64,000 nucleotides of DNA from Rathayibacter oskolensis (GCF_900177245.1 NZ_FXBM01000003.1:124001-188000), one strand, 5' to 3'; shown: positions 49,928 through 59,247, numbered from the stretch's first letter. The notes: generated by a model not told the origin, from the letters alone. Made by a program: numbers and translations.

Positions 49928-50938
49928 TCAGGGCGCGGGAGGGGGCGCGGTGCTCTCGCGGATCACGATCTCGGCGGTCGCGATGCTGTCGCGGGGGCGC
50001 ACGCCCGTCTCGATCCACTCCTGCAGCAGGGCGAAGGTGCGCCGTCCGAGGTCCGAGAAGTCCTGACGGACGGTCGACAGTGCGGGCGACCACATCGCTG
50101 CGAACGACTGGTCGTCGAAGCCCATCACGCTGACGTCGGCCGGCACCCGCACACCCCGCTCGGTGAGCTCCCTGATGACTCCGATCGCGACCTCGTCGTT
50201 GCCGCAGAGGATCGCCGTCGCTCCCGCCGGCACCAGCTTCGCGGCCCGGTAGCCGGAGGAGGGGTCGTAGTCGGCACTGACGACCGCCGGCACGGGCGCT
50301 CCGGCCTCCTCGAGCGCCTGCCGCCAGCCCCACTCGCGACCACTCCGCTCCCGAGTGGAGGGGATGGCGACGTGATGGACGGTCTGGTGCCCGAGGGAGA
50401 GCAGGTACTCGGTCGCGCGCCGGCCGCCCTCGAAGTCGTCGAGGTAGGCGTGAGGAAGGTCCTCCCCCTGCTTGACGGCGCCGGCCGAGGCGACGACGGG
50501 CACCGATCGCGGCAGCGCGGCCAGGGTCTGGGATCCGACGGCGTCGAAGTCGATGACGACCGCACCCGCGATCGACCGCGTCGCGACGCTGTCGACCGCG
50601 CGCTCGAGGTCGGCCGGGTCGGCCGACTCGACCACGGTGATCATGACCACGTAGCCCGCGGCGCGTGCGGCCTCCTCGATGCCCTGCAGCGTCGCCGCGT
50701 AGCCCCAGCGGAGGGTGTTCTTCGCGATCACGGACACGACGGACGATCTGCCGCTGACCAGTGCTTGAGCCGCGGCGTTGGGGCGGTAGCTGAGCTCGGC
50801 GATGGCCTTCTCGACACGCTCGCGCGTTCGCGAGCTGACCGGGGTCCGGCCGGTGATCACCCGCGACACCGTCGACAGACTGACTCCGGCCTGTGCCGCC
50901 ACGTCAGCGAGCACCGGTACCGGAGTCAAGTCGTCCAT
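49928..50938 (-). CDS. LacI-family transcriptional regulator of alpha-galactoside cluster
   Basis: The 336-aa repressor has the LacI helix-turn-helix VLADVAAQAGVSLSTVSRVI (residues about 9-28) with the hinge YRPNAAAQALVSGRSS. A sugar-sensing domain follows, with NDEVAIGVIRELTERGVRVP and the VMGFDDQ motif. Start at ATG 50938. It precedes the alpha-galactosidase gene, 164 bp away, in the same direction, and likely binds the two operators in that gap. Confidence 0.93.
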   Translation of the reverse strand: MDDLTPVPVLADVAAQAGVSLSTVSRVITGRTPVSSRTRERVEKAIAELSYRPNAAAQALVSGRSSVVSVIAKNTLRWGYAATLQGIEEAARAAGYVVMITVVESADPADLERAVDSVATRSIAGAVVIDFDAVGSQTLAALPRSVPVVASAGAVKQGEDLPHAYLDDFEGGRRATEYLLSLGHQTVHHVAIPSTRERSGREWGWRQALEEAGAPVPAVVSADYDPSSGYRAAKLVPAGATAILCGNDEVAIGVIRELTERGVRVPADVSVMGFDDQSFAAMWSPALSTVRQDFSDLGRRTFALLQEWIETGVRPRDSIATAEIVIRESTAPPPAP

Positions 50939-51145
50939 CCACCGAGAGTATCCCGCGTGCCGCCGACCCGACCGCGGCGAGACAGGCGCGAGCGGCGCGC
51001 ACCGCGACCGAGCAGCCCGTCGAGCGATAGAGGCTCCCGACCTCGCTGCCGGACGCGAGAGCACCGCCGTCCTCGGCGGGTCTTCCCCTCCAGCCGCCGC
51101 CCCTCACCCGCCGACCGACCGTCGAACAGGAAAGAAGCCCGATGA

Positions 51146-51371
51146 TCAGCACCCCCGCCCTCGCATCCCTGGGCCGACCGCCGTCGAAGCGCGATGGATC
51201 TCGAGGCGCTTACCGGTCGGACGGTTGCTGATGGCGAAACCGCCTCCGGGGTACGGTGCGATGACCCACGGGTGGTCGAGCGCTCCGTTGTCGGTCCACA
51301 GCACCGCGCGGGCGCCCACGGAGGCCGAGGCGTCCCAGATGCCGACGGCCGAGGAGACGTCGCCGGTGCGG
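51146..51371 (-). pseudogene. Remnant of a RICIN (beta-trefoil lectin) domain gene
   Basis: In one minus-strand frame the bases encode a single lectin-like repeat: GIWDASASVGARAVLWTDNG, then PYPGGGFAISNRPTGKRLEI, and a TGA stop at 51148-51146. The QxW-type pattern (here HPW) and NxxTGKxLxI are typical of RICIN/CBM13 repeats. The frame has no start codon and abuts the end of the next gene, so only the last part of a former secreted enzyme gene remains. The rest of 50939-51145 shows nothing coding. Confidence 0.55.
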
Positions 51372-52334
51372 TCAGCCGGCCCGCAGGGCCAGCAGCCAGG
51401 CGTAGAGCGCCATCGACAGGAGGTAGCAGCCGGCGATGATCGCGTAGCCCGCGACGTACACGCGTGCAGGGCGGCCCCGCGCGGTCCACCAGCTGAACCT
51501 CCGGAACGCCCAGGGGACGAAGATCCAGCCGAGGAGCTGCGTCGACACGACGTTCCCGATGAACAGCGACAGCCAGAACGGCACGCCGTGTGCGGCGAAC
51601 AGCGGATCCGCGATGAAGTAGCTCCAGAGGAACACGATCGGGTACAGCATCAGCAGTACCAGCAGATTGCTCTTGAACACCGGATCCGGCACCGGCTTGT
51701 CGCGACCGGCCCAGAAGCCGAAGCCGTAGCTCGCCCGGGTCAGCGAGAGCTGCTGGTTGTAGGCCGAGCCGTCGGCGAGCAGCGCCGTCCGCTCCGGCGA
51801 CTCGATCCAGCGGTCCAGGTCGGCCTCGGTGTCGAAGCTCAGCACGACGACCCAGTCGTCCTGCACGCCCGGTATCGGGCGCTCGACCCTGTGCCCGACG
51901 AAGCCCTCGAAGTGCGACTCCGCCGCCGAGATGCGACGCTGCCAGGCCAGGAAGGCGGCCTCGTCCTCCGGTGCCACCCGGCTCGTGATCAGCACCGATG
52001 CCGCCTCGGAGGGGTGCTTCGCCTCCTCGGTGAACAGGTGCACCGAGTCGTTGCCGACGAGCACCCCCTCCATCTCCTCGAGTAGCGTCGCGCGCTCGGG
52101 GCTCTGGAGCCAGCTGCGCGCGGCGTCGCGGTCGCGGAATCGCTCGACGACGATCCAGTCGACCTGGTGCGGAGGATCGGGGCGGAGGACCTCGCGGCCG
52201 AGGAAGCCGGGCCGGCCCTCGAGCCGCTCGCCGACCGCCTCCTGCCAGGCCTCGTACCGGGCGTAGTCCGACTCGGCGAGGCGTCGATGCGCGACCAGCG
52301 ACACAGGAGCCGAGACGGCGGTGGCGTCGGCCAC
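51372..52334 (-). CDS. Two-domain ABM/EthD-like protein with C-terminal membrane part
   Basis: The 320-aa protein has two antibiotic-biosynthesis-monooxygenase (ABM) ferredoxin-like domains in tandem (about residues 8-100 and 108-200). Marks are VERFRDRDAARSWLQSPER and LSFDTEADLDRWIESPER. Three membrane helices follow (about 225-245, 250-275, 290-315). ABM domains can be heme-degrading or quinone-forming oxygenases; the membrane-linked double form is unassigned. GTG at 52334 lies two bases after the guanine deaminase stop, so translation is probably coupled. Confidence 0.82.
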   Translation of the reverse strand: MADATAVSAPVSLVAHRRLAESDYARYEAWQEAVGERLEGRPGFLGREVLRPDPPHQVDWIVVERFRDRDAARSWLQSPERATLLEEMEGVLVGNDSVHLFTEEAKHPSEAASVLITSRVAPEDEAAFLAWQRRISAAESHFEGFVGHRVERPIPGVQDDWVVVLSFDTEADLDRWIESPERTALLADGSAYNQQLSLTRASYGFGFWAGRDKPVPDPVFKSNLLVLLMLYPIVFLWSYFIADPLFAAHGVPFWLSLFIGNVVSTQLLGWIFVPWAFRRFSWWTARGRPARVYVAGYAIIAGCYLLSMALYAWLLALRAG

Positions 52335-52336
52335 CG

Positions 52337-53731
52337 TCAGGCCTTCTTGTAGGCGAGCTCGCCCATCACCCAGGTCTGATCGACGGCGCGCTCGTCGCCG
52401 ACCATCATGATGCCGAACAGCAGCTCGCGGACCACGTCCTGGGTCAGCTCGCCGCCGTCGTGGGCGAGGCTCTGGTGCCAGGAGGCGGCGGGGGGCCCGG
52501 CCGTCCAGTCCAGCGCGACGAAGTCGGCCTCCTTGCCGATGTCGAAGCTGCCGACGAGGTCGTCGATGTACAGCGCCTCCGCACCGCCCTTCGTGACGGA
52601 GTAGAAGGCGCGGTAGGGCGAGAGCTTGTTGCGCTCGGACTCCGCGAGGTCCATCTCGCTCGGAACGATGCTGCCGTCGAGGATCGTGTTGTTGAGCATG
52701 CCCACCTTGTAGGCGTCCTCGAGCGTGTTGAGGAGACTGAAGCGGTTGCCGCCGCCCATGTCGGTGCCGAAGCTGAGCAGCACCCGGTGCTCGGGGTCCG
52801 TCGCCCGGCCCAGACGGAACAGACCGGAGCCGAGGTAGAGGTTCGACGACGGGCAGAACGCGACGGCCGCTCCCGACTGCGAGAAGCGCCGGAACTCGTC
52901 GTTCGAGAGCCAGACACCGTGCCCGCCGGTGAACTTCGGGCCGACGAGGTCGTACTTCTCGTAGACGGCGAGGTAGTCGTGGCAGTCCTGGTGCAGCGCG
53001 AGCACGCCGTGGATCTCGGCCGGGTTCTCGGAGATGTGGGTGTTGATCCAGACGTCGGGGTGCTCCTCCTTCAGCCGTCGGCAGGCGTCGAGCAGCTCCT
53101 CGGAGGCGCCGAAGGCGAAGCGGGGCGTGATCGCGTAGAGGTTGCGGCCGACCCGGTGGTGCTTCTCGATGAGGGCACTGCTGTCGGCGTAGAACTGCTC
53201 GGGAGTGTTCGCGAAGTAGTCGGGCACGTGGCGGTCGATACCCGTGAGGCCGCCGATCATCCGCATGTTCCGCCTGGCCGCCTCCTCGAAGAAGACCTCG
53301 TTGCAGGTGAGGCTGCCCGTGGTGAACGCCTGAGCCGTGGTCGTTCCCGAGGCGAGCAGGTTGTCGAAGAAGTGCGTCGTGCCCTCGAGTGCGTAGTCGC
53401 GGTCGGCGTACTTGTGCTCCTCGGGGAACACCCACTTCTGCAGCCACGGCAGCAGCTGCTCGCCGTACGCCCCGAGCACCCGGGTCTGCGGCAGGTGGAT
53501 GTGGCCGTCGATGAAGCCCGGCACGATGATCCGGTCGGCGATCTCGGTGACCGGCACGTCCGGGTGCTTCTCCGAGAGCTCGGAGTACGGGCCGAAGTCG
53601 ACGATGATGCCGTCCTCGAGGACGAGCAGCCCGTCGGAGTGGAACCTGGTCGCCGCCTCCTCGTCGCCCACATGCTTCCACGGGTCGTCGATGAAGTCGA
53701 GGAAGGTGCCGCGGATCGCCGTCAAGGCCAC
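52337..53731 (-). CDS. guaD: Guanine deaminase
   Basis: The 464-aa amidohydrolase converts guanine to xanthine. The zinc motif is PGFIDGHIHLPQT (residues about 70-82), typical of guanine deaminase, followed by HISENPAEI, GHGVWLSNDE and the metal aspartate in SFGTDMGGGN. GTG at 53731 has GGAG upstream. It heads a two-gene unit with the ABM membrane protein, an unusual partner for purine salvage. No purine transporter is adjacent. Confidence 0.9.
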   Translation of the reverse strand: MALTAIRGTFLDFIDDPWKHVGDEEAATRFHSDGLLVLEDGIIVDFGPYSELSEKHPDVPVTEIADRIIVPGFIDGHIHLPQTRVLGAYGEQLLPWLQKWVFPEEHKYADRDYALEGTTHFFDNLLASGTTTAQAFTTGSLTCNEVFFEEAARRNMRMIGGLTGIDRHVPDYFANTPEQFYADSSALIEKHHRVGRNLYAITPRFAFGASEELLDACRRLKEEHPDVWINTHISENPAEIHGVLALHQDCHDYLAVYEKYDLVGPKFTGGHGVWLSNDEFRRFSQSGAAVAFCPSSNLYLGSGLFRLGRATDPEHRVLLSFGTDMGGGNRFSLLNTLEDAYKVGMLNNTILDGSIVPSEMDLAESERNKLSPYRAFYSVTKGGAEALYIDDLVGSFDIGKEADFVALDWTAGPPAASWHQSLAHDGGELTQDVVRELLFGIMMVGDERAVDQTWVMGELAYKKA

Positions 53732-53899
53732 TGTGTACTCCTGGGGAGGTGCTCCCGCGCGAGGGCACGGGGTATCTGGCTCAGCGTGGCAGGGAGGGGC
53801 GGGGCGGGGCGATCCCCCGTTAAGGCTTGCCGCCTCCGCTGCGCACCCTTCTGAGAGTGGCAGCAGTGGAAGCAACCACCTCGTCCGCAGGAGGGTACC

Positions 53900-54463
53900 T
53901 CACCCGGAGAGAGGCCAGGGCCCGGTCGTCCCGCCGATACTGCGAACAGCGGCTTCGATATCCGCTTGGATTCGGAGGATGCTCCCGGACCATTTGAAGT
54001 TCGTCTGGTCGGGTATGGTGCCTTCGACTTCGCCATCGGCAGGGAGTGAGCCGGTGAGAGAGATGGTGAGAGTCCAGAAGATGGCAACGCGATTACCCGC
54101 AGTCAGAGTGATCGCTCTTTCGCTGAGCGACGAGATATAGATTGATTCCACCAGTCGAGGAGCCGCTGGGTCGGTTCCGGCGTTGATGCAGGTGTCGTAG
54201 TCACTCTTGAAGGTCGCGAATTGCCTGTTGCCGCCGAAGCTGTTCACTCCGGAGAACAGAACCAGGAAGAACTCAGCGGGGGTGGCCGGGACTGAGAAGG
54301 ATCTCGGTTGCAGGTAGCCCGGAAGATGTACCGGCGTATTCCGTCGACGCACGACTGCTCCGTCGTCGCTGGCACCACTCCCAGCCCGCTTCCTTCTGCC
54401 ACGCACGAAGAAGACGATCGCGACGACGAGAATCGCGAGCACAAGAAAGATTGTGGGATCCAT
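53900..54463 (-). CDS. Membrane-anchored protein of unknown function
   Basis: The 187-aa product starts with a single helix (PTIFLVLAILVVAIVFFVR, residues 3-21) and a basic stretch RGRRKR. A globular part follows that would be cytoplasmic by the positive-inside rule. It contains FFLVLFSGVNSFGGNRQFATF and repeated Ile/Ser-rich strands; no family is recognised. Its codons use more A and T at third positions than neighbours, hinting at separate origin. No strong ribosome site is visible before the ATG at 54463. Confidence 0.7.
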   Translation of the reverse strand: MDPTIFLVLAILVVAIVFFVRGRRKRAGSGASDDGAVVRRRNTPVHLPGYLQPRSFSVPATPAEFFLVLFSGVNSFGGNRQFATFKSDYDTCINAGTDPAAPRLVESIYISSLSERAITLTAGNRVAIFWTLTISLTGSLPADGEVEGTIPDQTNFKWSGSILRIQADIEAAVRSIGGTTGPWPLSG

Positions 54464-54522
54464 GCGATGAGAGTATCCCGCAGACGAGCCCTTGCATCCT
54501 CTTCATCCGGAGACGATGCCTT

Positions 54523-55977
54523 TCACGGGTGGTGATCGAGCGTGCTCTTGGCAGTTCTTTTCTCCGTTGCGGACTCGAGAGCATCACCGCCGACGACCCC
54601 GGAGGTCCCGGTCTCCGCGGCGTCCTTCGAGGCCGACTCCCCCTTCAGGTACTCCGCCGAGATCACCCGGTACGACCGCGTGAGCATCGCCGCTCCGGCC
54701 GCGACCACCATGATGATCCCTCCGATGAGGAACACGAGCGCGATGCCCCGCCCGATGCCGTCGCCGAGGAGCCAGCCGAAGGTCGACCGCCCGGCCGACG
54801 ACTCCATGTAGGGGATGAGGGCGAACTCGGCGATCGGGGCGATGAGGAACGAGGTGACCGGCGCCGCCGCCGACTCGAACGCGGCGGCGAAGCCGAAGAC
54901 CCGGCCCTGGGTCTCGAACGGGACGACCTTCTGGATGACCGTCTGCTCGGAGGCCTCGACCGCGGGGATCAGCGTCATGTAGATCCAGATGCCGCCGGCG
55001 TAGAGCCACCACCAGTCGCGGAGGGTGAACAGCGCGCCGATCAGCCCCATCGCCATCACGAGCAGCAGCATCGTGCGGATCGGGTTCTTCCCGAGGCCGA
55101 ACTTGGCGACCAGCAGACCGCCGATGATGAAGCCCGTCGCGGTCACGCCGAGCACGACTCCCCACAGTTCGACCGGGAACAGCTCGAGCCCGTACGGATC
55201 CATCAGCGCCATGTAGACGCCGCCGATCAGGTTGTTGAACGTCGAGAACACGATGAGCGCGAACAGGCCGGTCGCCGCTCGGACCGCCGTGATGCTGCCG
55301 CGCAGATCGATGAGCGGGGCCCGGTCGCCGACGACAGGCGCGTCTTCGGGGATGCGCAGGAAGAACAGGTGCAGAAGGGCCGCTGCGGAGGCGACGATCG
55401 CGATGAGCATCGTCCAGCCCATCCCGAGCAAGCCGATCGACAGCCCGCTGAAGACGCTCGTGACCACGAACGCGAGCCCCTGCACGGTGCCGACCAGGCC
55501 GTTCGCGTTGGCGTGGCGTTCGGTCGGAACGAGCAGGGTCACCGTCGTGGACAGGGCGATGTTGCGCATGTTCTCGATGACCGCGCCGAACAGGATCACG
55601 CCCGAGAACAGCCAGAACCACGGGCCGCCGAGATCCAGCAGCGCCGACTCCGGAAGCGCCAGGTAGAGGCCGCCGGCGACGCCGAACGACACCAGCGTGA
55701 CCGCGCCCGCGAACACCATCACCCGGTACTTGCGGTGCCGGTCGACGATGGTGCCGAAGGCCATCGAGAAGATCGCGACGAGCAGCATGTAGGCGCCGCC
55801 GATGATGCCGGTGGCGAGCACCGACCGCGTCTCGAGGTACACCCAGAAGGTGAGTGCGAACCAGAGGAAGCTCGTCGTCACGTTCGCGACGGCCGTGTTC
55901 ACGAGGATCTGGTGGAAGGTCCGGAGTTTCGCGGCGCCGGGATCGGCGGTCGCGGAGGCGGGAGCGGTCTGGGACAT
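54523..55977 (-). CDS. MFS transporter
   Basis: The 484-aa major facilitator has about twelve membrane helices, with the inter-helix motif GTIVDRHRKYRVMVFAG (motif A) near residue 75. It resembles the enterobactin-exporter/macrolide-efflux branch of the family (MFS_3). A GGAAG ribosome site precedes the ATG at 55977. The C-terminal 45 residues are hydrophilic. It is a single gene, with the second palindromic element upstream. Substrate unknown; drug or siderophore export is a guess. Confidence 0.9.
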   Translation of the reverse strand: MSQTAPASATADPGAAKLRTFHQILVNTAVANVTTSFLWFALTFWVYLETRSVLATGIIGGAYMLLVAIFSMAFGTIVDRHRKYRVMVFAGAVTLVSFGVAGGLYLALPESALLDLGGPWFWLFSGVILFGAVIENMRNIALSTTVTLLVPTERHANANGLVGTVQGLAFVVTSVFSGLSIGLLGMGWTMLIAIVASAAALLHLFFLRIPEDAPVVGDRAPLIDLRGSITAVRAATGLFALIVFSTFNNLIGGVYMALMDPYGLELFPVELWGVVLGVTATGFIIGGLLVAKFGLGKNPIRTMLLLVMAMGLIGALFTLRDWWWLYAGGIWIYMTLIPAVEASEQTVIQKVVPFETQGRVFGFAAAFESAAAPVTSFLIAPIAEFALIPYMESSAGRSTFGWLLGDGIGRGIALVFLIGGIIMVVAAGAAMLTRSYRVISAEYLKGESASKDAAETGTSGVVGGDALESATEKRTAKSTLDHHP

Positions 55978-56036
55978 GACTTCCTTCCGCTCGAGGACGG
56001 CACCGCCGTCGCAGCCACTGTAAGAGGACTTACCGG

Positions 56037-56104
56037 CCGAGGGAACCCGTTCTCGGCGAGACACCGCGCTGAACGCGGCATCTCGGCGCGAACGGGTTCC
56101 CTCG
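56037..56104. repeat. Palindromic element, copy 2
   Basis: Arms CCGAGGGAACCCGTTC (56037-56052) and GAACGGGTTCCCTCG (56090-56104) match those at 34826-34894. The bases after the left arm (CGAGACACCG) and after the right arm (GCAGCGGCAG) also match, while the loop differs. Here it lies between the stop of the cupin gene and the start of the MFS gene, both on the minus strand, where it could terminate the ECF operon. Confidence 0.85.
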
Positions 56105-56115
56105 CAGCGGCAGCC

Positions 56116-56613
56116 CTACTCCGGCATCGAGAAGTCGGCGAAGTCGAACCCCGGCGACACCAGGCAGCTCACCACCGAGTCGTCGCCCGAGGGCAGCGTC
56201 CGCTGCCACACGTCCGCCGGCACGACCGCCTGCACCGGGAGCCCCTCGACAGCCGAGCCGAGCACCACGGTCTCGCCCTCGTCCGGAGCCTCGCCGAGCC
56301 CTCCGTACTGCAGCGCCACCCGGCCGGGCCCGTTCCAGATCCACGTCTCGGTCGACGACACCCGGTGCCACGCCGAGCACTCGCCCGCCGGCAGCAGGAA
56401 CACGATCAGAGTCGCCGCCGGCCGCTCGCGCACCGACCCGTCGGCCGACCGCAGCACCACCTGCTCCGGCGACGTCCACGTGCGCCGGTACCAGCCCCCC
56501 TCCGGATGCGGCTCGAGCCCCATCGACACCGCGAGGGCCGGACGTCGGACGCTCTCGAGCACCCGCCCGTCGACGCTCAGACGGTCGACCACCTCGTTCG
56601 TCAGCTCTGCCAT
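56116..56613 (-). CDS. Cupin_5 (DUF985) family protein
   Basis: The 165-aa beta-barrel protein matches the DUF985 cupin pattern: LEPHPEGGWYRRTW near residue 33, TLIVFLLPAGECSAWHRVSSTETWIWNGPG in the middle and LVSPGFDFADFSM at the end. Family members are small single-domain proteins of unknown activity, some linked to sugar or nucleotide-sugar metabolism. ATG 56613 has GGGGAGG upstream and overlaps the amidohydrolase gene by 13 bp. It is the last gene of the ECF operon. Confidence 0.9.
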   Translation of the reverse strand: MAELTNEVVDRLSVDGRVLESVRRPALAVSMGLEPHPEGGWYRRTWTSPEQVVLRSADGSVRERPAATLIVFLLPAGECSAWHRVSSTETWIWNGPGRVALQYGGLGEAPDEGETVVLGSAVEGLPVQAVVPADVWQRTLPSGDDSVVSCLVSPGFDFADFSMPE

Positions 56614-57857
56614 CGGACCTCCCCGGAGATGATCGTGGCGAGGGCGGTCCCCTCGCCGGCTTCGACGATCGCGGCGACCACGTCGTCGGCGGAGGATCCC
56701 GCGACGTCCAGCACCGCGAGATCGGCCAGCGACCCCGGCGACAGCGTGCCGAACGACTCCGCCGCCCCCATGGCCACGGCCCCACCGAGCGTCGCCGCCG
56801 CGAGCAGCCGACGGTGCAGATCGGGGGCCGCGTACCCCTGGGCGCGCGCGATCCGGTACAGCTCGGCCACGTCGCCGAGCAGGTCGAGCGACGGCGTCGA
56901 CGACAGCGAGTCGGTGCCGACGGCGATCGCGTTGCCCTCGCGCAGGTAGTCGGCCACCGGCGCCTCGTCGAGCCCGATCACCGCGTTCGAGCGCGGGCAA
57001 AGCGCGACCGAGGTGCCGCTGCGTCGCAGGGTCGCGCGGTCGTCCGCGTCGACGTAGATGCCGTGCGCGATGTGCACGTCGTCGCCCAGCGCTCCGATGG
57101 TCTCGGCGTAGGCGACCGGCCGCAGGGCGCTGCCGCCGTTGCGCAGCAGGTGGAACCCGTCGTACCCCCAGCGCCGCCACTGCTCGGCGAGGTCGCCGCG
57201 GCCGTGCATCGTGTACTCCGCCTCCCACGCCGATTCGGCCAGGTGCAGGTGCCGGCGCACGCCGAGCTCCTGCGACAGCGGAGTCAGGTCGCTCAGCACG
57301 GGGGTGTCGAGCGAATAGGGGGCGTGCGGCGAGAGCCCGATGCGGGTAACTCCGGAGGTGCGCACCAGCTCCGCGGTGATCGCGCGGCCGCTCCCGCGCC
57401 AGTCGTCCTCGAGGAGGCTCATCAGCTCCCAGTAGGCGATCCCGTGCACGCGGCCCGCCTCGAGCACGCCCAGCGCGTCGAGGTCGGTGACGATGTCGGC
57501 GATGGCGGTGGTGCCGGTCGAGACGGCGATCTCGAGCCCGGCGGCGGCGGAGGCGCCCCAGTCGTGCGGCTCCTCGTAGACCACCTGGAACGCCCGCGAC
57601 CAGTCCTCGAACCCGTCGTAGCGACCGGCGCCCACCGAGGCCATGCAGGTGTACTGGAGGTGCGAGTGCGCGTTCACGAGGCCCGGCACGATCGCGCCGT
57701 CCCACTCCGTCACCGCCGCGCCCTCGTCGAGTGCGCGCAGCTCGTCGCCCGTGCCGACCGCGACGATCCGCTCGTCGCGCACGAGCACGCCTCCGCGGCG
57801 GATCGGCTCGCCGGCCACCGGCAGCACCCACGGGGCGAGGTGCAGCGTCGCGCTCAC
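56601..57857 (-). CDS. Amidohydrolase, TRZ/ATZ (adenosine-type deaminase) family
   Basis: The 418-aa metal-dependent hydrolase is of the TRZ/ATZ family, which includes MTA/SAH deaminase and aminodeoxyfutalosine deaminase. Metal and substrate motifs are PGLVNAHSHLQYTCM, GLSPHAPYSL, HLAESAWEAEY, VHIAHGIYVD and VGTDSLSSTPSLDL. GTG at 57857 forms a GTGA overlap with the EcfT gene; a GTG at 57866 is also possible. In this operon it may deaminate a purine-containing compound brought in by the ECF transporter; that is inference. Confidence 0.88.
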   Translation of the reverse strand: MSATLHLAPWVLPVAGEPIRRGGVLVRDERIVAVGTGDELRALDEGAAVTEWDGAIVPGLVNAHSHLQYTCMASVGAGRYDGFEDWSRAFQVVYEEPHDWGASAAAGLEIAVSTGTTAIADIVTDLDALGVLEAGRVHGIAYWELMSLLEDDWRGSGRAITAELVRTSGVTRIGLSPHAPYSLDTPVLSDLTPLSQELGVRRHLHLAESAWEAEYTMHGRGDLAEQWRRWGYDGFHLLRNGGSALRPVAYAETIGALGDDVHIAHGIYVDADDRATLRRSGTSVALCPRSNAVIGLDEAPVADYLREGNAIAVGTDSLSSTPSLDLLGDVAELYRIARAQGYAAPDLHRRLLAAATLGGAVAMGAAESFGTLSPGSLADLAVLDVAGSSADDVVAAIVEAGEGTALATIISGEVRWQS

Positions 57858-58678
57858 GGGATCCACGCCGAGGGCATGACTCCGGCGATGCTCGCGACGC
57901 TCGCCGCCACGGCCAGCAGGACCGCGACGCCGGTCACCGCCCAGTCGGCCGGCGTGTAGCGGATCTCGCGCAGCCAGGTGCGCTTGCGCGTCCCGAAGCC
58001 GCGCAGATCGAGCGCGTCGACCGTGTCCTCCGCGTCGACGAAGGAGGTGATCGTCACCGGCACCAGGAGCGGCGTCACCTCGCGCAGGCGCCGCACCGGA
58101 TTGCGGGTCGACGACCTCTCGTAGCCGCGGAGCCGCTGGGCCGCCGCGGTCTCGCTCAGGTTCGCCGCGGCGCTCGGCAGGAACTTGAAGGTGAGGTCGA
58201 TGCCGTAGGCGAAGCGCGCCGGCAGTCCGAGCCGCGCGAATGCGACCGCGAGATCGCCGGGGCGGATCGCGAAGGCCAGGGGGAACCCGACCGCGACCAG
58301 CGCGACGAAGCGCAGCAGCATGTTGACCGCGTACGAGACCGCCCCCTCGGTGATCGGCAGACCGATCACCGGCACGGTGAAGAGCGTGGCGCCCGACTCA
58401 GGTTCGCCCGAGCTCGTCGCGCCGACGATCAGCCCGTTGATCCCCGCGAAGACCACGACGAACACGGCGACGACCGCCCAGTTGGAGCGGACCTCGCGGA
58501 ACGGGATCCGCGCGCTGAGGTAGTAGGCGAGCGCCACGGCGAGCAGCGCCGCCATCCACCGCAGATCGCGCACCTGGGTCGCGGCGATGACGAACATCAC
58601 CGGGACCAGGATCAGCACGCGCGGATCCCGACGACCGAGGAAGGAGTCACCGCCGAGATAGCGAGGCGATACCTCCAT
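57854..58678 (-). CDS. ecfT: ECF transporter T component (EcfT)
   Basis: The 274-aa transmembrane coupling subunit of an energy-coupling-factor importer. Five to six helices are predicted, with the cytoplasmic coupling region LPARFAYGIDLTFKFLPSAAANLSETAAAQRLRG, then RGFGTRKR. These Arg-Gly motifs dock into the two ATPase domains. It lies 12 bp downstream of the S component and overlaps the amidohydrolase start. Confidence 0.9.
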   Translation of the reverse strand: MEVSPRYLGGDSFLGRRDPRVLILVPVMFVIAATQVRDLRWMAALLAVALAYYLSARIPFREVRSNWAVVAVFVVVFAGINGLIVGATSSGEPESGATLFTVPVIGLPITEGAVSYAVNMLLRFVALVAVGFPLAFAIRPGDLAVAFARLGLPARFAYGIDLTFKFLPSAAANLSETAAAQRLRGYERSSTRNPVRRLREVTPLLVPVTITSFVDAEDTVDALDLRGFGTRKRTWLREIRYTPADWAVTGVAVLLAVAASVASIAGVMPSAWIP

Positions 58679-58690
58679 CTCGCGCGCCCG

Positions 58691-59247
58691 TCAGCGTCCG
58701 GCGAGGTTCTGGAGCGGCTTCCAGACCCGGTCGAGCACAGGGACGAGGATGATCGCGGTGATGCCCGTCGCGAGGATCGCGAGGAGGTAGGAGCCGAAGA
58801 ACCAGTACTCGAAGGTCGCGCCCAGCAGCAGGTCGGTGACCGTGAAGAGCAGCCCGACGACGACTGCGGCGACCGCGATCGCGGCGGCCCAGACGAGCTG
58901 GCGGCCGGTCGTGCGCGGCTCCTTCGCGTAGTAGCCGATCAGCCCGGCGAGCAGGCCCACGAGGCCGTTCGCGATGCTCCAGTTCCAGTAGGTGAGGAAC
59001 CCGTAGCCCAGGATCTGGTCGACGATCGCGTTGCCGACTGCGCCGGTGAAGAAGCCGGCGACCGGTCCGAAGCGCAGGCCCACGAAGGGGATGATCGCGA
59101 TCGCTGGGCGGATCGAGATCATCGTGCCGGGGATCACGAAGCTCAGGGCGCCGAGCGCGCCGTAGAGCGCGGCGCCGACGGCGCCGAAGACGATGGTGCG
59201 CGACGAGACGGCCCAGGGGCCCGTCTTCGCGGCGGTGGAGGAGGCGG

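Noticed and set aside
51142-51231. 29-codon plus-strand frame with an AGGAAAGAA site before the ATG
   Set aside because: It runs opposite the RICIN-like remnant, which explains the sequence better, and its product has no structure or family signal.
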